NCBI GenBank assembly: GCA_945865905.1
Contig: CAMBFC010000011.1
Location: forward strand, 1 to 46,056
Direction of reading: 5' to 3'
Length of the DNA stretch: 46,056 nt
DNA from: Rickettsia typhi
GTDB taxonomy: Bacteria; Pseudomonadota; Alphaproteobacteria; Rickettsiales; UBA1997
The notes under the pieces were generated by a model, which did not search any database, was not told the DNA's origin, and saw only the letters and a list, made by a program, of their open reading frames with translations. The translations under genes were made by a program, and so were the position numbers. This document shows, piece by piece, positions 34,643-44,502 of the stretch. The first letter of the stretch is position 1. The number at the start of each line of letters is the position of its first letter.

Positions 34643-36628
34643 ATGAGCAATAAAGTAATCGGAATCGACTTAGGAACCACCAACTCGTGCGTATCAATCA
34701 TGGAAGGTGGCGTTGCAAAAGTAATCGAAAACTCAGAAGGCGCACGCACAACTCCTTCAATCGTAGCATTTTTAGCTAATGGTGAACGCACTGTCGGCGC
34801 ATCTGCAAAACGCCAAGCAGTTACAAACCCTCAAAACACAATCTCGGGAATCAAGCGCCTAATCGGTCGCCGCAACGATGACCCAACAACTGAAAAAGAT
34901 CGCAAACTTGTACCTTACAAAATCGTGCCTTCAAGCAATGGCGACGCATGGGTAGAAGTAAAAGGCGAAAAATATTCTCCAAGCCAAATTTCTGCTTTTA
35001 CTTTAATGAAAATGAAAGAAACCGCAGAAGCTTATTTGGGCGAAAAAGTTGAAAAAGCAGTGATCACCGTGCCAGCTTATTTTAACGATTCACAGCGCCA
35101 AGCAACTAAAGATGCAGGAAAAATCGCTGGTTTAGATGTTCTTCGTATCATCAATGAACCTACAGCAGCAGCACTTGCTTATGGTATGGATAAAAAACAC
35201 GCGCAAAAAATTGTAGTTTATGATTTGGGCGGCGGAACCTTCGATGTGTCGGTTCTTGAAATCGGCGATGGTGTGTTTGAAGTTAAATCAACCAATGGCG
35301 ATACTTTTCTTGGTGGTGAAGATTTTGACATGCGCATTTTAGAATATCTCAATGAAGAATTCAAAAAAACTAACTCGGTTGATTTGCAAAAAGATCCAAT
35401 GGCTTTGCAACGCTTGAAAGAAGCGGCTGAAAAGGCAAAAATTGAACTTTCAACTTTGATGGAAACCGAAGTTAATCTTCCTTACATCACTGCAGATGCC
35501 TCTGGTCCTAAGCATCTTAATGTTAAGTTGAGCCGCGCTAAGCTTGAGCAAATTGTTGATGATTTGATCACGCGCACAATTAAACCATGCGAAAATGCTC
35601 TTCAAGATGCTGGACTCAAAGCTTCAGAAATTGACGAAGTTATTTTGGTTGGTGGAATGACGCGCATGCCGAAAGTTGTTGAAACTGCAAAAAAACTTTT
35701 TGGCAAAGAACCGAATAAAGGCGTGAATCCTGATGAAGTTGTTGCCATCGGTGCAGCTATACAGGGCGCGGTTTTACAAGGCGATGTGAAAGATGTGTTG
35801 TTGCTTGATGTAACTCCGCTTTCTTTGGGAATTGAAACGGCAGGCGGCGTGTTTACTCGCTTGATCGATCGCAATACTACGATTCCAACTAACAAAAGCC
35901 AAACATTCTCTACTGCGGCCGATAACCAAACTGCGGTTACAATCAAGGTTTTTCAGGGCGAGCGCGATATTGCGGTGCACAACAAAATGCTTGGAGAATT
36001 TAATTTGGAAGGAATCGCGCCAGCAAGACGCGGCATGCCACAAATTGAAGTTTCTTTCGATATTGATGCAAACGGCGTAGTTCGTGTTTCGGCGAAGGAT
36101 AAATCGACGAATAAAGAGCAACAAATTAGCATCAAATCTTCTGGTGGATTATCTGAAGCTGAGATCAAAAAAATGGTTAAAGATGCTGAAGATAATGCTT
36201 CTGCAGATAAAGCCAAAAAAGAAATGGTTGAAGCCAAGAATCACGCTGATTCTGCGATTTATGAGGGTGAAAAAAACTTGAAAGAGTTTGCTGAAAAAAT
36301 TCCTGCAGAAGTTAAAACTTCGATTGAAGCAGAGATTCAAAAAACCAAAGATGTTGTGGCAAAAACCGATGCAACTGCGGCTGAATTAAAAGCAGCGACA
36401 GAAAGTTTGATGGAAGCCATGATGAAAATTGGTGAGGCAATGAATGCTGCTGGCGGTGCTGGTGCTGGTGCTGGTGCCGGTGCTGGTGCTGGTGCAAATC
36501 CAATGGATGATATGATGAAAGGTGCTGCTAGTGGTGGTGCTTCATCTGAAGGCGCAACTGATTCTACAAAAGAAAAAGTTGTTGATGCAGAATATGAAGA
36601 AGTTAAAGACGATAAAAAATCTTCGTAA
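34643..36628 (+). CDS. dnaK: Chaperone DnaK (Hsp70)
   Basis: ATP-driven chaperone working with DnaJ and GrpE. 661 residues: ATPase domain ([40 protein letters not shown]), linker [19 protein letters not shown], substrate domain, helical lid. The C-terminal tail contains a Gly-Ala repeat (about 608-626, from GGT-GCT codon repetition) before the conserved acidic end [10 protein letters not shown]. dnaJ and grpE are not adjacent. A strong terminator follows. Confidence 0.97.
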   Translation: MSNKVIGIDLGTTNSCVSIMEGGVAKVIENSEGARTTPSIVAFLANGERTVGASAKRQAVTNPQNTISGIKRLIGRRNDDPTTEKDRKLVPYKIVPSSNGDAWVEVKGEKYSPSQISAFTLMKMKETAEAYLGEKVEKAVITVPAYFNDSQRQATKDAGKIAGLDVLRIINEPTAAALAYGMDKKHAQKIVVYDLGGGTFDVSVLEIGDGVFEVKSTNGDTFLGGEDFDMRILEYLNEEFKKTNSVDLQKDPMALQRLKEAAEKAKIELSTLMETEVNLPYITADASGPKHLNVKLSRAKLEQIVDDLITRTIKPCENALQDAGLKASEIDEVILVGGMTRMPKVVETAKKLFGKEPNKGVNPDEVVAIGAAIQGAVLQGDVKDVLLLDVTPLSLGIETAGGVFTRLIDRNTTIPTNKSQTFSTAADNQTAVTIKVFQGERDIAVHNKMLGEFNLEGIAPARRGMPQIEVSFDIDANGVVRVSAKDKSTNKEQQISIKSSGGLSEAEIKKMVKDAEDNASADKAKKEMVEAKNHADSAIYEGEKNLKEFAEKIPAEVKTSIEAEIQKTKDVVAKTDATAAELKAATESLMEAMMKIGEAMNAAGGAGAGAGAGAGAGANPMDDMMKGAASGGASSEGATDSTKEKVVDAEYEEVKDDKKSS

Positions 36629-36649
36629 GAAAATTTTATAATAATTTAT

Positions 36650-36678
36650 AAAAAGGCGGGCCATGTGCTCGCCTTTTT
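36650..36678 (+). terminator. dnaK terminator (bidirectional)
   Basis: The 9-bp stem AAAAAGGCG / CGCCTTTTT (36650-36658, 36670-36678) with A-run on the left and T-run on the right can end transcripts from both directions: dnaK (+) and rlmE (-), which converge here. Confidence 0.85.
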
Positions 36679-36712
36679 ATTTGGTAGAAAATAGATTGGT
36701 CTTATGTAAAAA

Positions 36713-37426
36713 TTATGACGAGCGACGAGCGGGCTCTTTATCTACCAAGATCACAGGATTATTCGCATCTTTAAAATTTAGCGCCACCAAATAAACCTCA
36801 GAAGAATCTTTGCGCGAAGAATCTGGTTTAAAATAATTAACTTTACCAAAATTTTGGCGCAGAAGTTTTACGATTTGATCAGAATTGCCACCTTGAAAAA
36901 GTTTGCCAACAAAACAGCCTCCCTCTTTTAAAATTTTCTCCGATAAAACTAGTGCATCTTCTAATAATGTCATGATTCGTAAATGGTCGAGAGAGGCATC
37001 GCCTGTAGTGTTGGCAGCCATATCAGAAATTACGATATCGCAGCGATCGCGACGAGTTTGTTCTTGCAGAAGTTCGATAATTTTTTGTGGCGCATCTTCA
37101 GTTAAAAAATCTTGTTGAATAAATCTTACTCCCGGAATCGCATCCATTTCGAGCAAATCAATCGCCACAACATTGCCAGCCCCAACCTTTGCCACAGCGA
37201 CTTGGCTCCACCCACCCGGTGCAGCACCAAGATCAACGACGATTTTTCCTTTTTTGAGGATTTTATATTTTTCGTCAATTTCAACAAGCTTGAAAGCCGC
37301 GCGCGATCTGTATCCGGCATCTTTAGCTTTTTTTACAAACGGGTCATTAACTTGGCGCAAAAGCCATTTTTGTGAGGATTTTTTTAGGCGCTTAGCCTTT
37401 TTTAGCGAGATAGTTTTTTTTGGCAT
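36713..37426 (-). CDS. rlmE: 23S rRNA 2'-O-methyltransferase RlmE
   Basis: FtsJ/RrmJ family; methylates the ribose of U2552 in the A loop of 23S rRNA. 237 residues with the SAM site VVDLGAAPGGWSQVAV (63-78) and the catalytic K-D-K-E set: K46 in RAAFKL, the Asp in DIVISDMAAN, the Lys in FVGKLFQGG and the Glu in SSEVYLV. Last gene of the guaA - prepilin - rlmE run. Short basic N-terminal extension (about 20 residues). Confidence 0.94.
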   Translation of the reverse strand: MPKKTISLKKAKRLKKSSQKWLLRQVNDPFVKKAKDAGYRSRAAFKLVEIDEKYKILKKGKIVVDLGAAPGGWSQVAVAKVGAGNVVAIDLLEMDAIPGVRFIQQDFLTEDAPQKIIELLQEQTRRDRCDIVISDMAANTTGDASLDHLRIMTLLEDALVLSEKILKEGGCFVGKLFQGGNSDQIVKLLRQNFGKVNYFKPDSSRKDSSEVYLVALNFKDANNPVILVDKEPARRSS

Positions 37427-37445
37427 TTAAATTTTAATTTATCAC

Positions 37446-38300
37446 TTAGCTGATCACAATGTTATATTTTTTGCCCAAATAAGTTTCGATTGCTTGTCTT
37501 TCTTCGATTTTTAAGGCGCGAGTAAAAACTATAATTTCGGCAAGATCGCCATTATAATAATTACCATTTGATCTATATCCGCCAAGAGCTGCTCCAGCGT
37601 AAGAAATTAAGGCAGTAGTTTGTGAGGAGTCAGATGCCTCAGGAGTTGTTCCGCCATTCATCCAATATTTTTTACCAGCAGAAGCGCTAAACATAAAGCT
37701 ATGAATTCTTGGTATTGGGGCGCTGTATGCAGCAATATTATAATTTAGATCGCTAGCAAAATGAGCTTGTGTTATGGTATCAGTATCACGATAGCCAATA
37801 TGCAAATTGGCTGCTGAAGTAGAATCAGTTCCGCCAAAGAAAAAAGATTCATTATCATTATCTCTTCTTTGTTCAACAATAAAAATTGTATAATCGCTGC
37901 CGACCAAAATTGTGCCATCAAAAGTCATGAAATCGTTAGCGCCATCAAAGCGAATTGCTGGAATGGTGTTATTAAAAATATTTTCATAATATTTTGGCTT
38001 GTTGCCTGAGGTTGCTTGTGCGGCGTTATTTTTTGCAGTTGATTGCGGATTAATATCATACCAAGTGCTAAGGGGCAAAGTATCTTCTGTTTCAGCTGCA
38101 ATGAAGCTGTCTTCCATCGAAGTTTCATACCACAAACCTAAATCTTTGATCGAAGCAACTGGCGAACCTTTAGTTAAAGTTTGTGCAGTTTTAAGGCGGA
38201 ATTGTTTAATTAATCTCGAGCTTTGAGTGATTCCTGCAAGCAATATTCCAATGATGAGAAGTACGATTGAAAGTTCGATTAGTGAGAAAGCTTTTTTCAT
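37446..38300 (-). CDS. Type IV prepilin-like protein with LamG-like C-terminal domain
   Basis: 284 residues from the ATG at 38300. The N-terminus MKKAFSLIELSIVLLIIGIL is a prepilin leader: cleavage expected between A4 and F5, with Glu at +5, then a hydrophobic helix. From about residue 85 the sequence (IRFDGANDFMTF ... ALGGYRSNGNYYNGDLAEIIVFTRAL) resembles LamG/concanavalin-like sugar-binding domains, unusual in major pilins but seen in surface-exposed minor ones. The start overlaps the guaA end: GGAG within the guaA stop region serves as Shine-Dalgarno, giving tight coupling. Confidence 0.75.
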   Translation of the reverse strand: MKKAFSLIELSIVLLIIGILLAGITQSSRLIKQFRLKTAQTLTKGSPVASIKDLGLWYETSMEDSFIAAETEDTLPLSTWYDINPQSTAKNNAAQATSGNKPKYYENIFNNTIPAIRFDGANDFMTFDGTILVGSDYTIFIVEQRRDNDNESFFFGGTDSTSAANLHIGYRDTDTITQAHFASDLNYNIAAYSAPIPRIHSFMFSASAGKKYWMNGGTTPEASDSSQTTALISYAGAALGGYRSNGNYYNGDLAEIIVFTRALKIEERQAIETYLGKKYNIVIS

Positions 38301-38302
38301 AA

Positions 38303-39844
38303 TTACTCCCACTCAATTGTTCCGGGTGGCTTTGATGTGTAATCATAGACCACGCGATTAATGCCACGAACCTCGTTGATTAATCTGGTTGTAACATTGC
38401 ATAAAAATTCTGATTCAAAGCGATAAACATCGGCAGTCATGCCATCGATAGAATTAACTGCCCGTAAGGCTAGCACATTTTCATAAGTGCGTCCATCACC
38501 CATAACACCAACGGTTTTTACGGGTAATAAAACCGAAAATGCTTGCCAAATTTCACGGTAAAGACCGGCTTTTTTGATCTCATCAATATAGATTGCATCA
38601 GCTTGTTGCAGCGTGTTTATTTTTTCTTGCGTGATGTCTGAGATGATGCGAATTGCAAGGCCCGGCCCCGGAAAAGGATGGCGATAAATTACTGAATCAG
38701 GCAAGCCAAGTTCTTTGCCAAGTTCGCGAACTTCATCTTTGAACAAAGTTCTAACTGGCTCGAGAAGTTTTAGCTTCATATTTTCTGGCAATCCACCAAC
38801 ATTGTGATGCGATTTAATTGTTTGGCTGGTGCCTTTATTCGGATGCATCGACTCAATCACATCGGGGTATAAAGTGCCTTGCGCGAGAAAATCGGCATCT
38901 TTTATTTTGGCTGATTCTTGATCGAAAATTTCGATGAAAGTGTTGCCAATAATTTTGCGTTTTTGTTCTGGATCAGAAACGCCAGCAAGCTTAGAGAGAA
39001 AAAGCTCTTTGGCATCAACATAGATCAAATTAATCTTAAAATTTTTGGCAAAAACTTCTTGCACTTCTGCTGCTTCGTTGAGGCGTAGCAAGCCGTGATC
39101 AACAAAAATGCAAGTTAATTGCGCGCCGATAGCCTCATTGATAAGTGCCGCGACAACAGAAGAATCAACGCCTCCCGATAGGCCACAAATCACTTTTTTA
39201 TCACCGACAGTTTGACGAATTTTAGCGATTTCTTCGTTTTTAAAATTGCCCATATCCCAATCAGGCTGGCACTTGGCGATGGTTATGACAAAATTTTCGA
39301 GCATTTGCCGACCATCAAGAGAATGCACAACTTCGGGGTGAAATTGCACGCCGTAAATTTTGCGTGCTTCATCAGAGATTGCCGCAAAAGGTGCGTTGGC
39401 AGTGATTGCGATTGGATTAAATCCAACGGGAATTTCTTCAACCTTGTCGCCGTGGCTCATCCACACTTGGCTGTAGGCGCTTGGGATTTTGAAAAATAGC
39501 GGCGAAGTTTCAATCATCGCAATTGAAGCTTTGCCAAATTCACGGTCTGCGGCCTCTCCCACCTTGCCGCCAAGCAAGTGGCAGATTAATTGTTGGCCAT
39601 AGCAAATTCCTAGAATTGGCAGGCCTAAATCGAAGATTTTTTTATCGATAGTTGGAGCATCTTTTTCATAAACTGAAGATGGTCCGCCAGAAAGAATAAT
39701 GGCTTTAGGGGCGATTTTCTTGATTTCGTCTAGTGTAATATCGGGATTTCTGATTTCAGAAAAAACATGAAATTCGCGCACGCGTCTCGCAATTAATTGC
39801 GTAACTTGGCTGCCAAAATCGATGATTAAAATTATATTATTCAC
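38303..39844 (-). CDS. guaA: GMP synthase (glutamine-hydrolysing)
   Basis: Converts XMP to GMP using glutamine and ATP. 513 residues: class I glutamine amidotransferase (Cys nucleophile C81 in GICYGQQL; His/Glu in [11 protein letters not shown]), ATP-pyrophosphatase P-loop LSGGVDSSV, and C-terminal dimerisation domain with [13 protein letters not shown]. Full length. First gene of the minus-strand run with the prepilin and rlmE. guaB is not in the window. Confidence 0.96.
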   Translation of the reverse strand: MNNIILIIDFGSQVTQLIARRVREFHVFSEIRNPDITLDEIKKIAPKAIILSGGPSSVYEKDAPTIDKKIFDLGLPILGICYGQQLICHLLGGKVGEAADREFGKASIAMIETSPLFFKIPSAYSQVWMSHGDKVEEIPVGFNPIAITANAPFAAISDEARKIYGVQFHPEVVHSLDGRQMLENFVITIAKCQPDWDMGNFKNEEIAKIRQTVGDKKVICGLSGGVDSSVVAALINEAIGAQLTCIFVDHGLLRLNEAAEVQEVFAKNFKINLIYVDAKELFLSKLAGVSDPEQKRKIIGNTFIEIFDQESAKIKDADFLAQGTLYPDVIESMHPNKGTSQTIKSHHNVGGLPENMKLKLLEPVRTLFKDEVRELGKELGLPDSVIYRHPFPGPGLAIRIISDITQEKINTLQQADAIYIDEIKKAGLYREIWQAFSVLLPVKTVGVMGDGRTYENVLALRAVNSIDGMTADVYRFESEFLCNVTTRLINEVRGINRVVYDYTSKPPGTIEWE

Positions 39845-39942
39845 AGTTAAAAGAATTGGATTTTAGGCTGTATCTAAAATTTAAATTTTATGCAAAAGAC
39901 AATTTTTATAGATGGCCTTTAAAATTGATTTTCATTTTAACC

Positions 39943-39972
39943 TTGATTAAAAAATCCATCAAGCCATATTTT
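39943..39972 (+). promoter_or_regulatory. Promoter of the amino-acid permease
   Basis: TTGATT (39943-39948) and TATTTT (39967-39972) at 18-base spacing, 38 bases before the permease ATG. Confidence 0.35.
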
Positions 39973-40010
39973 ATCTATGTCCGATAATATCAATAATATT
40001 CCCGCCAAAA

Positions 40011-41555
40011 ATGTCTGCTAAAAATCAAAAATTGACAACTTTGCAACTCATGTTGATGTCTACCGGAGGCATGATTGGCGCGGGTTGGCTCTTTTCTCCT
40101 TATTATGGATTTCAAACTGCAGGCGTTGGCGTGTTGCTTTCTTGGCTGATCATCGCGGTTTTAACTTTAATTATCGGCATTGCTTTTGCTGAAGTTGTGA
40201 CGCTTATTCCCATTGTTGGTGGGCTTTCGCGCTTTATTGGCATCACCCATAATCGCACTATTGCCTTTATATTTTTGGTTTTAGGTTGGATGAGTTATGT
40301 AGTATATTTGCCGCTCGAAGCCCAATCGGCGATTCAATATTTAAGTTTTTGGTATAAGGATTTGGTGGTGCAAACTGATGGCGCTACTACTCTCAGTGGG
40401 CTTGGCCTTGCTGTGGCTTTTGCGATAATTATTTTTCTGACTTGGTTTAATACTTTACTTTTGAAGAATGTGGCGCGAGCAAATTCCCCGGTTAGTGTGT
40501 GGAAAATCCTTGTGCCAATTGGTATCGCGTGGATTTTAATTGCGCTATTTGGCAATTGGGAAAATGTAAAAATAGCCAATATTAATCACGCATTTTCGCT
40601 AGAGAGCGCACTGTTGGCAATTACTTCTAGCGGTATTGCTTTTGCTTTTACTGGCTTTCAAAATGGCTTGATTTTGGCGAATAGTGTTAGCAACCCAAAG
40701 AAAGCTTTGCCTTACTCGCTGTTTGCCCCAATCATTATTGGATTTATTTTATATAGCTCACTTTCGCTAGTTTATATCACTTGCATGGGAGATAAAGAAT
40801 TGGCTGTAGGAAGCGCTGCTCCGCTGCTCGGCGTGGTTTCATTATTTGGAATTCACATTATTATTACAGTGTTGTTTATTGATGCGGTTGTTGCGCCTCT
40901 AGGCACCGCCAATGTTTATACTGCAGCAACAGCGCGAGTTTTATATGGCCTTGCCAAGGATTTTTTTCCGAAAGGATTACTTAATAAACTGAATAAATTT
41001 TCTGCGCCAGTTTATTGTTTATGGCTTAATGCGCTAGTTGGGGCGTGCTTTCTTATGCCTTTTCCAACTTGGCAACAATTGGTAGATTTTTTATCTTCTA
41101 TTGTGATTTTTTCTTATTTAGCGGGGCCGGTAACTTTGTTAGTTTTGCGTCAAGATTTTCCTAATTTAGAGCGACCATTTAAAGTTATGCATCACAAATT
41201 AATTGGCTATGGAGGCTTTGCTTGTTGTAGTTTGCTGATTTATTGGTCCAGTTTTAATAATCTGATTTATCTGACTTCATTAGTTGCTGCAATCATCATC
41301 GGTTATAATTTATTTGTTGATAAAAAAGCGTCCAAACTAATTAATGCCTTAAAAACTAATTTTTTTGTGATCGCCTATTTGCTTGCGATTGTGGCGGTTA
41401 AATATTTGCACAGAGAGCATCTTGTTGCTTTTCCGATTGACAATTTATTGATCATTATAATTTCTTGCGCATCGTGCAAAATTTTTATTTCTAACAAAAT
41501 TGATAAAACGGAGATACAAAAAAATCTGAAGAAGATTGCGGTAGAAAATAATTAA
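40011..41555 (+). CDS. APC-family amino-acid permease
   Basis: 514 residues, 12-14 membrane segments. The first helix shows MSTGGMIGAGWLFSPYYGFQ, the unwound substrate-binding helix typical of the amino acid-polyamine-organocation superfamily, and FQNGLILANSVSNPKKALPYS is the conserved helix-6 loop. FEVV-type AEVVTLIPIVGGLSRF fits too. Substrate cannot be read from sequence; import of host amino acids would suit a host-associated cell. Ends 7 bases before the convergent gpsA stop. Confidence 0.85.
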   Translation: MSAKNQKLTTLQLMLMSTGGMIGAGWLFSPYYGFQTAGVGVLLSWLIIAVLTLIIGIAFAEVVTLIPIVGGLSRFIGITHNRTIAFIFLVLGWMSYVVYLPLEAQSAIQYLSFWYKDLVVQTDGATTLSGLGLAVAFAIIIFLTWFNTLLLKNVARANSPVSVWKILVPIGIAWILIALFGNWENVKIANINHAFSLESALLAITSSGIAFAFTGFQNGLILANSVSNPKKALPYSLFAPIIIGFILYSSLSLVYITCMGDKELAVGSAAPLLGVVSLFGIHIIITVLFIDAVVAPLGTANVYTAATARVLYGLAKDFFPKGLLNKLNKFSAPVYCLWLNALVGACFLMPFPTWQQLVDFLSSIVIFSYLAGPVTLLVLRQDFPNLERPFKVMHHKLIGYGGFACCSLLIYWSSFNNLIYLTSLVAAIIIGYNLFVDKKASKLINALKTNFFVIAYLLAIVAVKYLHREHLVAFPIDNLLIIIISCASCKIFISNKIDKTEIQKNLKKIAVENN

Positions 41556-41562
41556 TTTTATA

Positions 41563-42540
41563 TTAAGCAATCAACGCACGCATAATCTGAGATCTCATTT
41601 CATCCTTTTGCAAATTATTCTGTAAGACATAGCTTACAGTTTTGCAAAGTGTTAATTGCAGATTGAGCTTTGTCGATAGCTGTTCGATAGTTTTGGCACT
41701 AACCGCGCCCTCATAAGTTTTTTTACCCAAAATATCACTCGGTTTTTGACCCTGAGCAATCATTAATCCTAAAGAATTATTGCGTGATTTTGTTGAAGCG
41801 CAGGTTAGAAAAATATCCCCAAAACCTGCGGCATTGTTGACTTCTCCAGCGCTACCAAGTTTTTGGCACAATAATCCAATTTCTTTTATACCTTGCAAAA
41901 CCAGCGCTGCTTTGGCATTTTGGCCAAGTTCAAAACCATCAACAATACCGCATCCAATTGCGATAATATTTTTAACAACGCCACAAACTTCTGCCGCCAC
42001 AACATCTTGAGAAAATTCTGCTTTAAAATATTGGTTTTGTAAAAGTGCAATTATTTGCGCTGCAAAATCTTGATTTTTAGAAGCTATAGTTGTGATCGTA
42101 GGAGCTTGATTGGCAACCTCTCCAGCAAAATTTGGCCCTGATAAAATAGCGTAATTTTTTTGTGGCAAAATTTCTTCAATAATTTGATGAAAAAACTTTA
42201 AACCAGATCCATCTAAACCTTTGCTACATAAAACTAATCCGCAATTTTGTTTCAATTTTAATTTTGCAATTTGTTGCAGCAAATTAGTGGTGGCGCCAGA
42301 AGGTGTAACAATAAAAATAAAATCAGCTTGCAAGGCTTCTTCCTCAAGGTTTTGTGAAGATTTTAAGTTGTAAGATAAAATATTTGGTAGAAAATTATGG
42401 TTAGAATGTTTTTGATTGATTTCGTTGACAATTTCTGCTTTATTTGCAATCAAACAAACATCAGAATTTTTTTGTGCCAATAGGTTAGCAAGTGCTGTGC
42501 CCCAAGCTCCGGCGCCAATTACAATAATTTTATTTTTCAT
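41563..42540 (-). CDS. gpsA: Glycerol-3-phosphate dehydrogenase (NAD(P)+)
   Basis: Reduces dihydroxyacetone phosphate to glycerol-3-phosphate for phospholipid synthesis. 325 residues. Dinucleotide site GAGAWGTALANLL (7-19), SGPNFAGEVA, catalytic Lys in AAEVCGVVKNIIAIGCGI, and AGFGDIFLTC are intact. The start lies only 17 bases from the divergent aminotransferase start, so its promoter must overlap that gene. Confidence 0.95.
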   Translation of the reverse strand: MKNKIIVIGAGAWGTALANLLAQKNSDVCLIANKAEIVNEINQKHSNHNFLPNILSYNLKSSQNLEEEALQADFIFIVTPSGATTNLLQQIAKLKLKQNCGLVLCSKGLDGSGLKFFHQIIEEILPQKNYAILSGPNFAGEVANQAPTITTIASKNQDFAAQIIALLQNQYFKAEFSQDVVAAEVCGVVKNIIAIGCGIVDGFELGQNAKAALVLQGIKEIGLLCQKLGSAGEVNNAAGFGDIFLTCASTKSRNNSLGLMIAQGQKPSDILGKKTYEGAVSAKTIEQLSTKLNLQLTLCKTVSYVLQNNLQKDEMRSQIMRALIA

Positions 42541-42557
42541 CCTAAATATTTTAAAAA

Positions 42558-43409
42558 ATGACGAACCGCATCAGCTTTTTGAATGGCCAATTTATCGAAC
42601 ATGACAAAGCTTTCGTGCATATTGAAGATCGCGGATTTCAATTTGCTGACGGAGTTTATGAAGTAATTCTTTTTTCTCAAGGAAAGCTCGTTGACGCTGT
42701 TCCTCACATGCAAAGATTGTTTCGAAGCCTCACAGAAGTCAAGATAAAACATAATTTTTTGCAAGAAAATTTAACAAAAACCGCGTTAGAATTATTCGCT
42801 AAAAATAATCTCCAAGAAGGATCACTTTATTTGCAAATTACTCGTGGAGCCGCAAACCGCGTGCCTTGGTGCCCGCAAGGCTTAGAGCCAACTTTGGTGA
42901 TGACGGTTTCAGTAGCTAAAAAAGTTAGCCCAGAAGAGTTCGCCGCGGGTTTAAATTTAATGACCCATGATGATATTAGATGGCATCGTTGCGATATCAA
43001 AACCGTTGGTCTTTTGGCATCAACATTAATCAATCAAAAAGCAAAAGATGCCGGTTTTAATGATGCAATTTTTGTGCGCTCTGGCATTGTCACTGAAGGA
43101 ACCTTTGCCAATTTATTTTTTATCGATCAAGATGGTGCGCTGGTTACAAAAGATGCTGATAACTTTATTTTACAAGGTATCACGCGAAATCGTATTTTAG
43201 ATTTGGCAAAAAAAAATGGCATTAAAGTGATTGAAAAATCTTTTGGCGTTGATGAATTAATGCAAGCAAAAGAAGTATTTATGAGCAGCTCAACTTTATT
43301 GATTCGTCCAGTTACTAAAATTGATGGCAAGTCGATTGGTAATGGCGCGGCTGGTCCGGTGTCGCATCAAATTAATAAATTATATCAAAATTTTTTAAGC
43401 CATGATTAG
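42558..43409 (+). CDS. dat: PLP fold-IV aminotransferase, D-amino-acid transaminase type
   Basis: 283 residues. Pyridoxal-phosphate Lys K148 in RCDIKTVGLLAS; VTEGTFANLFFI and LQGITRNRIL complete the class IV signature; AFVHIEDRGFQFADGVYEVI is the N-terminal motif. The spacing and the RWHRCDIKTVGL block favour D-alanine transaminase over BCAT or aminodeoxychorismate lyase. It could make D-Glu/D-Ala for peptidoglycan, in keeping with dapD here. Branched-chain specificity remains possible. Divergent from gpsA by 17 bases. Confidence 0.82.
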   Translation: MTNRISFLNGQFIEHDKAFVHIEDRGFQFADGVYEVILFSQGKLVDAVPHMQRLFRSLTEVKIKHNFLQENLTKTALELFAKNNLQEGSLYLQITRGAANRVPWCPQGLEPTLVMTVSVAKKVSPEEFAAGLNLMTHDDIRWHRCDIKTVGLLASTLINQKAKDAGFNDAIFVRSGIVTEGTFANLFFIDQDGALVTKDADNFILQGITRNRILDLAKKNGIKVIEKSFGVDELMQAKEVFMSSSTLLIRPVTKIDGKSIGNGAAGPVSHQINKLYQNFLSHD

Positions 43410-43524
43410 TCTAATTTATTTTGCCATAATTTTATTTATGCATATTAAATTTCAATTTTGGATATTAGGAATCACGCTAGTTTTGGATTGTATTATGATG
43501 ATTTTTTATGGTGATAAAATTTAG
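43402..43524 (+). CDS. Tiny membrane ORF overlapping the aminotransferase stop
   Basis: 40 codons starting at the ATG inside the dat stop (ATGATTAG): two hydrophobic stretches, MISLIYFAIILFMHI and FQFWILGITLVLDCIMMIFY, then GDKI. ATGA-type overlap would let it be co-translated. It has no charged residues in the hydrophobic parts and a short polar end. It could equally be chance in AT-rich DNA; no family recognised. Confidence 0.35.
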   Translation: MISLIYFAIILFMHIKFQFWILGITLVLDCIMMIFYGDKI

Positions 43525-43572
43525 ACTAAATTATCCAGCGAAATTTAATAATTTATAAGATTTGTCAGCAAT

Positions 43573-44397
43573 TTAAACCCGATTATCAATTTTGCGCCAT
43601 TCTTGCAAAAACTCCAACAAATAAGATTTTGCAGCACCATTTTTTTCTAAAAATTCTACCAAACTTTCTTTACTTTTTACAAAACTTTCTTTAGTCATAG
43701 ATCCAGTGTGGTGTTGATACGAGATGTATAATAAAAAAGTATTAATCACATCAGTTTCGCAATAATCGCGAATTTCTTGCAATCGCCCTTGATCAAAAAA
43801 TTCTTGCACCATCGAGCCATCAATTCCGGTTTTTCCTGGTAGATTTAAACAAGCGCAAGCCTCGTTCATTTTGATGCGAGCTGAGGCGCCAAAATCAGAA
43901 AATGCATCAGCCAAATCGCAATGCCAATCGAGAGAATATTTTTGATTATAATTGTTCCATTTATCGCCAGTTTTATAGAGCCACGCTGCTTCAATTTCAT
44001 ATTTCATGGCGCGATATTTTAACACTGGCAGATCAAAATTTTTGCCGTTAAAACTAACAAGTCGTGGAGTTTTTTTCTTCAAATAAGCAAAAAATCCGCG
44101 CACCATTTCTTCTTCCGAAGCTTCTAAATCGCCGCCAGTGCGAATATCGTTAATTTTATAAAATTCATGCCCCGCAGAATCGCGTTCAATTGAAGCATCT
44201 AAAAAACTAATCGCCACAACTTGATGAAAAGGTTGACGCAAAAAAGAATTGCGACCATCGGTGATTTTAAGATGGTAATCTGTTAGAGCTTGGCGGGCTG
44301 CAGCCACATCATCACTTTTTAAATCTAGTAAATTTTTGGCAGTTTTGGTATCGGGAATAGTTTCGATATCAAAAACAAATAAATTTTGATGTTGCAT
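43573..44397 (-). CDS. Predicted 3'-5' exonuclease of the PolB-exo type
   Basis: 274 residues. DEDD-type exonuclease motifs: Exo I FDIETIPD (D10, E12), Exo II around LVSFNGKNFDLPVLKYRAM, Exo III YCETDVINTFLLY. This matches the stand-alone exonuclease family related to DNA polymerase B found in many proteobacteria. Cytoplasmic; its physiological substrate is not established. Monocistronic between divergent and convergent neighbours. Confidence 0.85.
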   Translation of the reverse strand: MQHQNLFVFDIETIPDTKTAKNLLDLKSDDVAAARQALTDYHLKITDGRNSFLRQPFHQVVAISFLDASIERDSAGHEFYKINDIRTGGDLEASEEEMVRGFFAYLKKKTPRLVSFNGKNFDLPVLKYRAMKYEIEAAWLYKTGDKWNNYNQKYSLDWHCDLADAFSDFGASARIKMNEACACLNLPGKTGIDGSMVQEFFDQGRLQEIRDYCETDVINTFLLYISYQHHTGSMTKESFVKSKESLVEFLEKNGAAKSYLLEFLQEWRKIDNRV

Positions 44398-44502
44398 TTA
44401 GATGATATTAAATTTGAATTATATTTGTTAACATTACATGCTGTTAAAAAATTATGAAATTAAAATAAATTTGTTTTAAACAAATTCAAAAATTCTTTAC
44501 AA

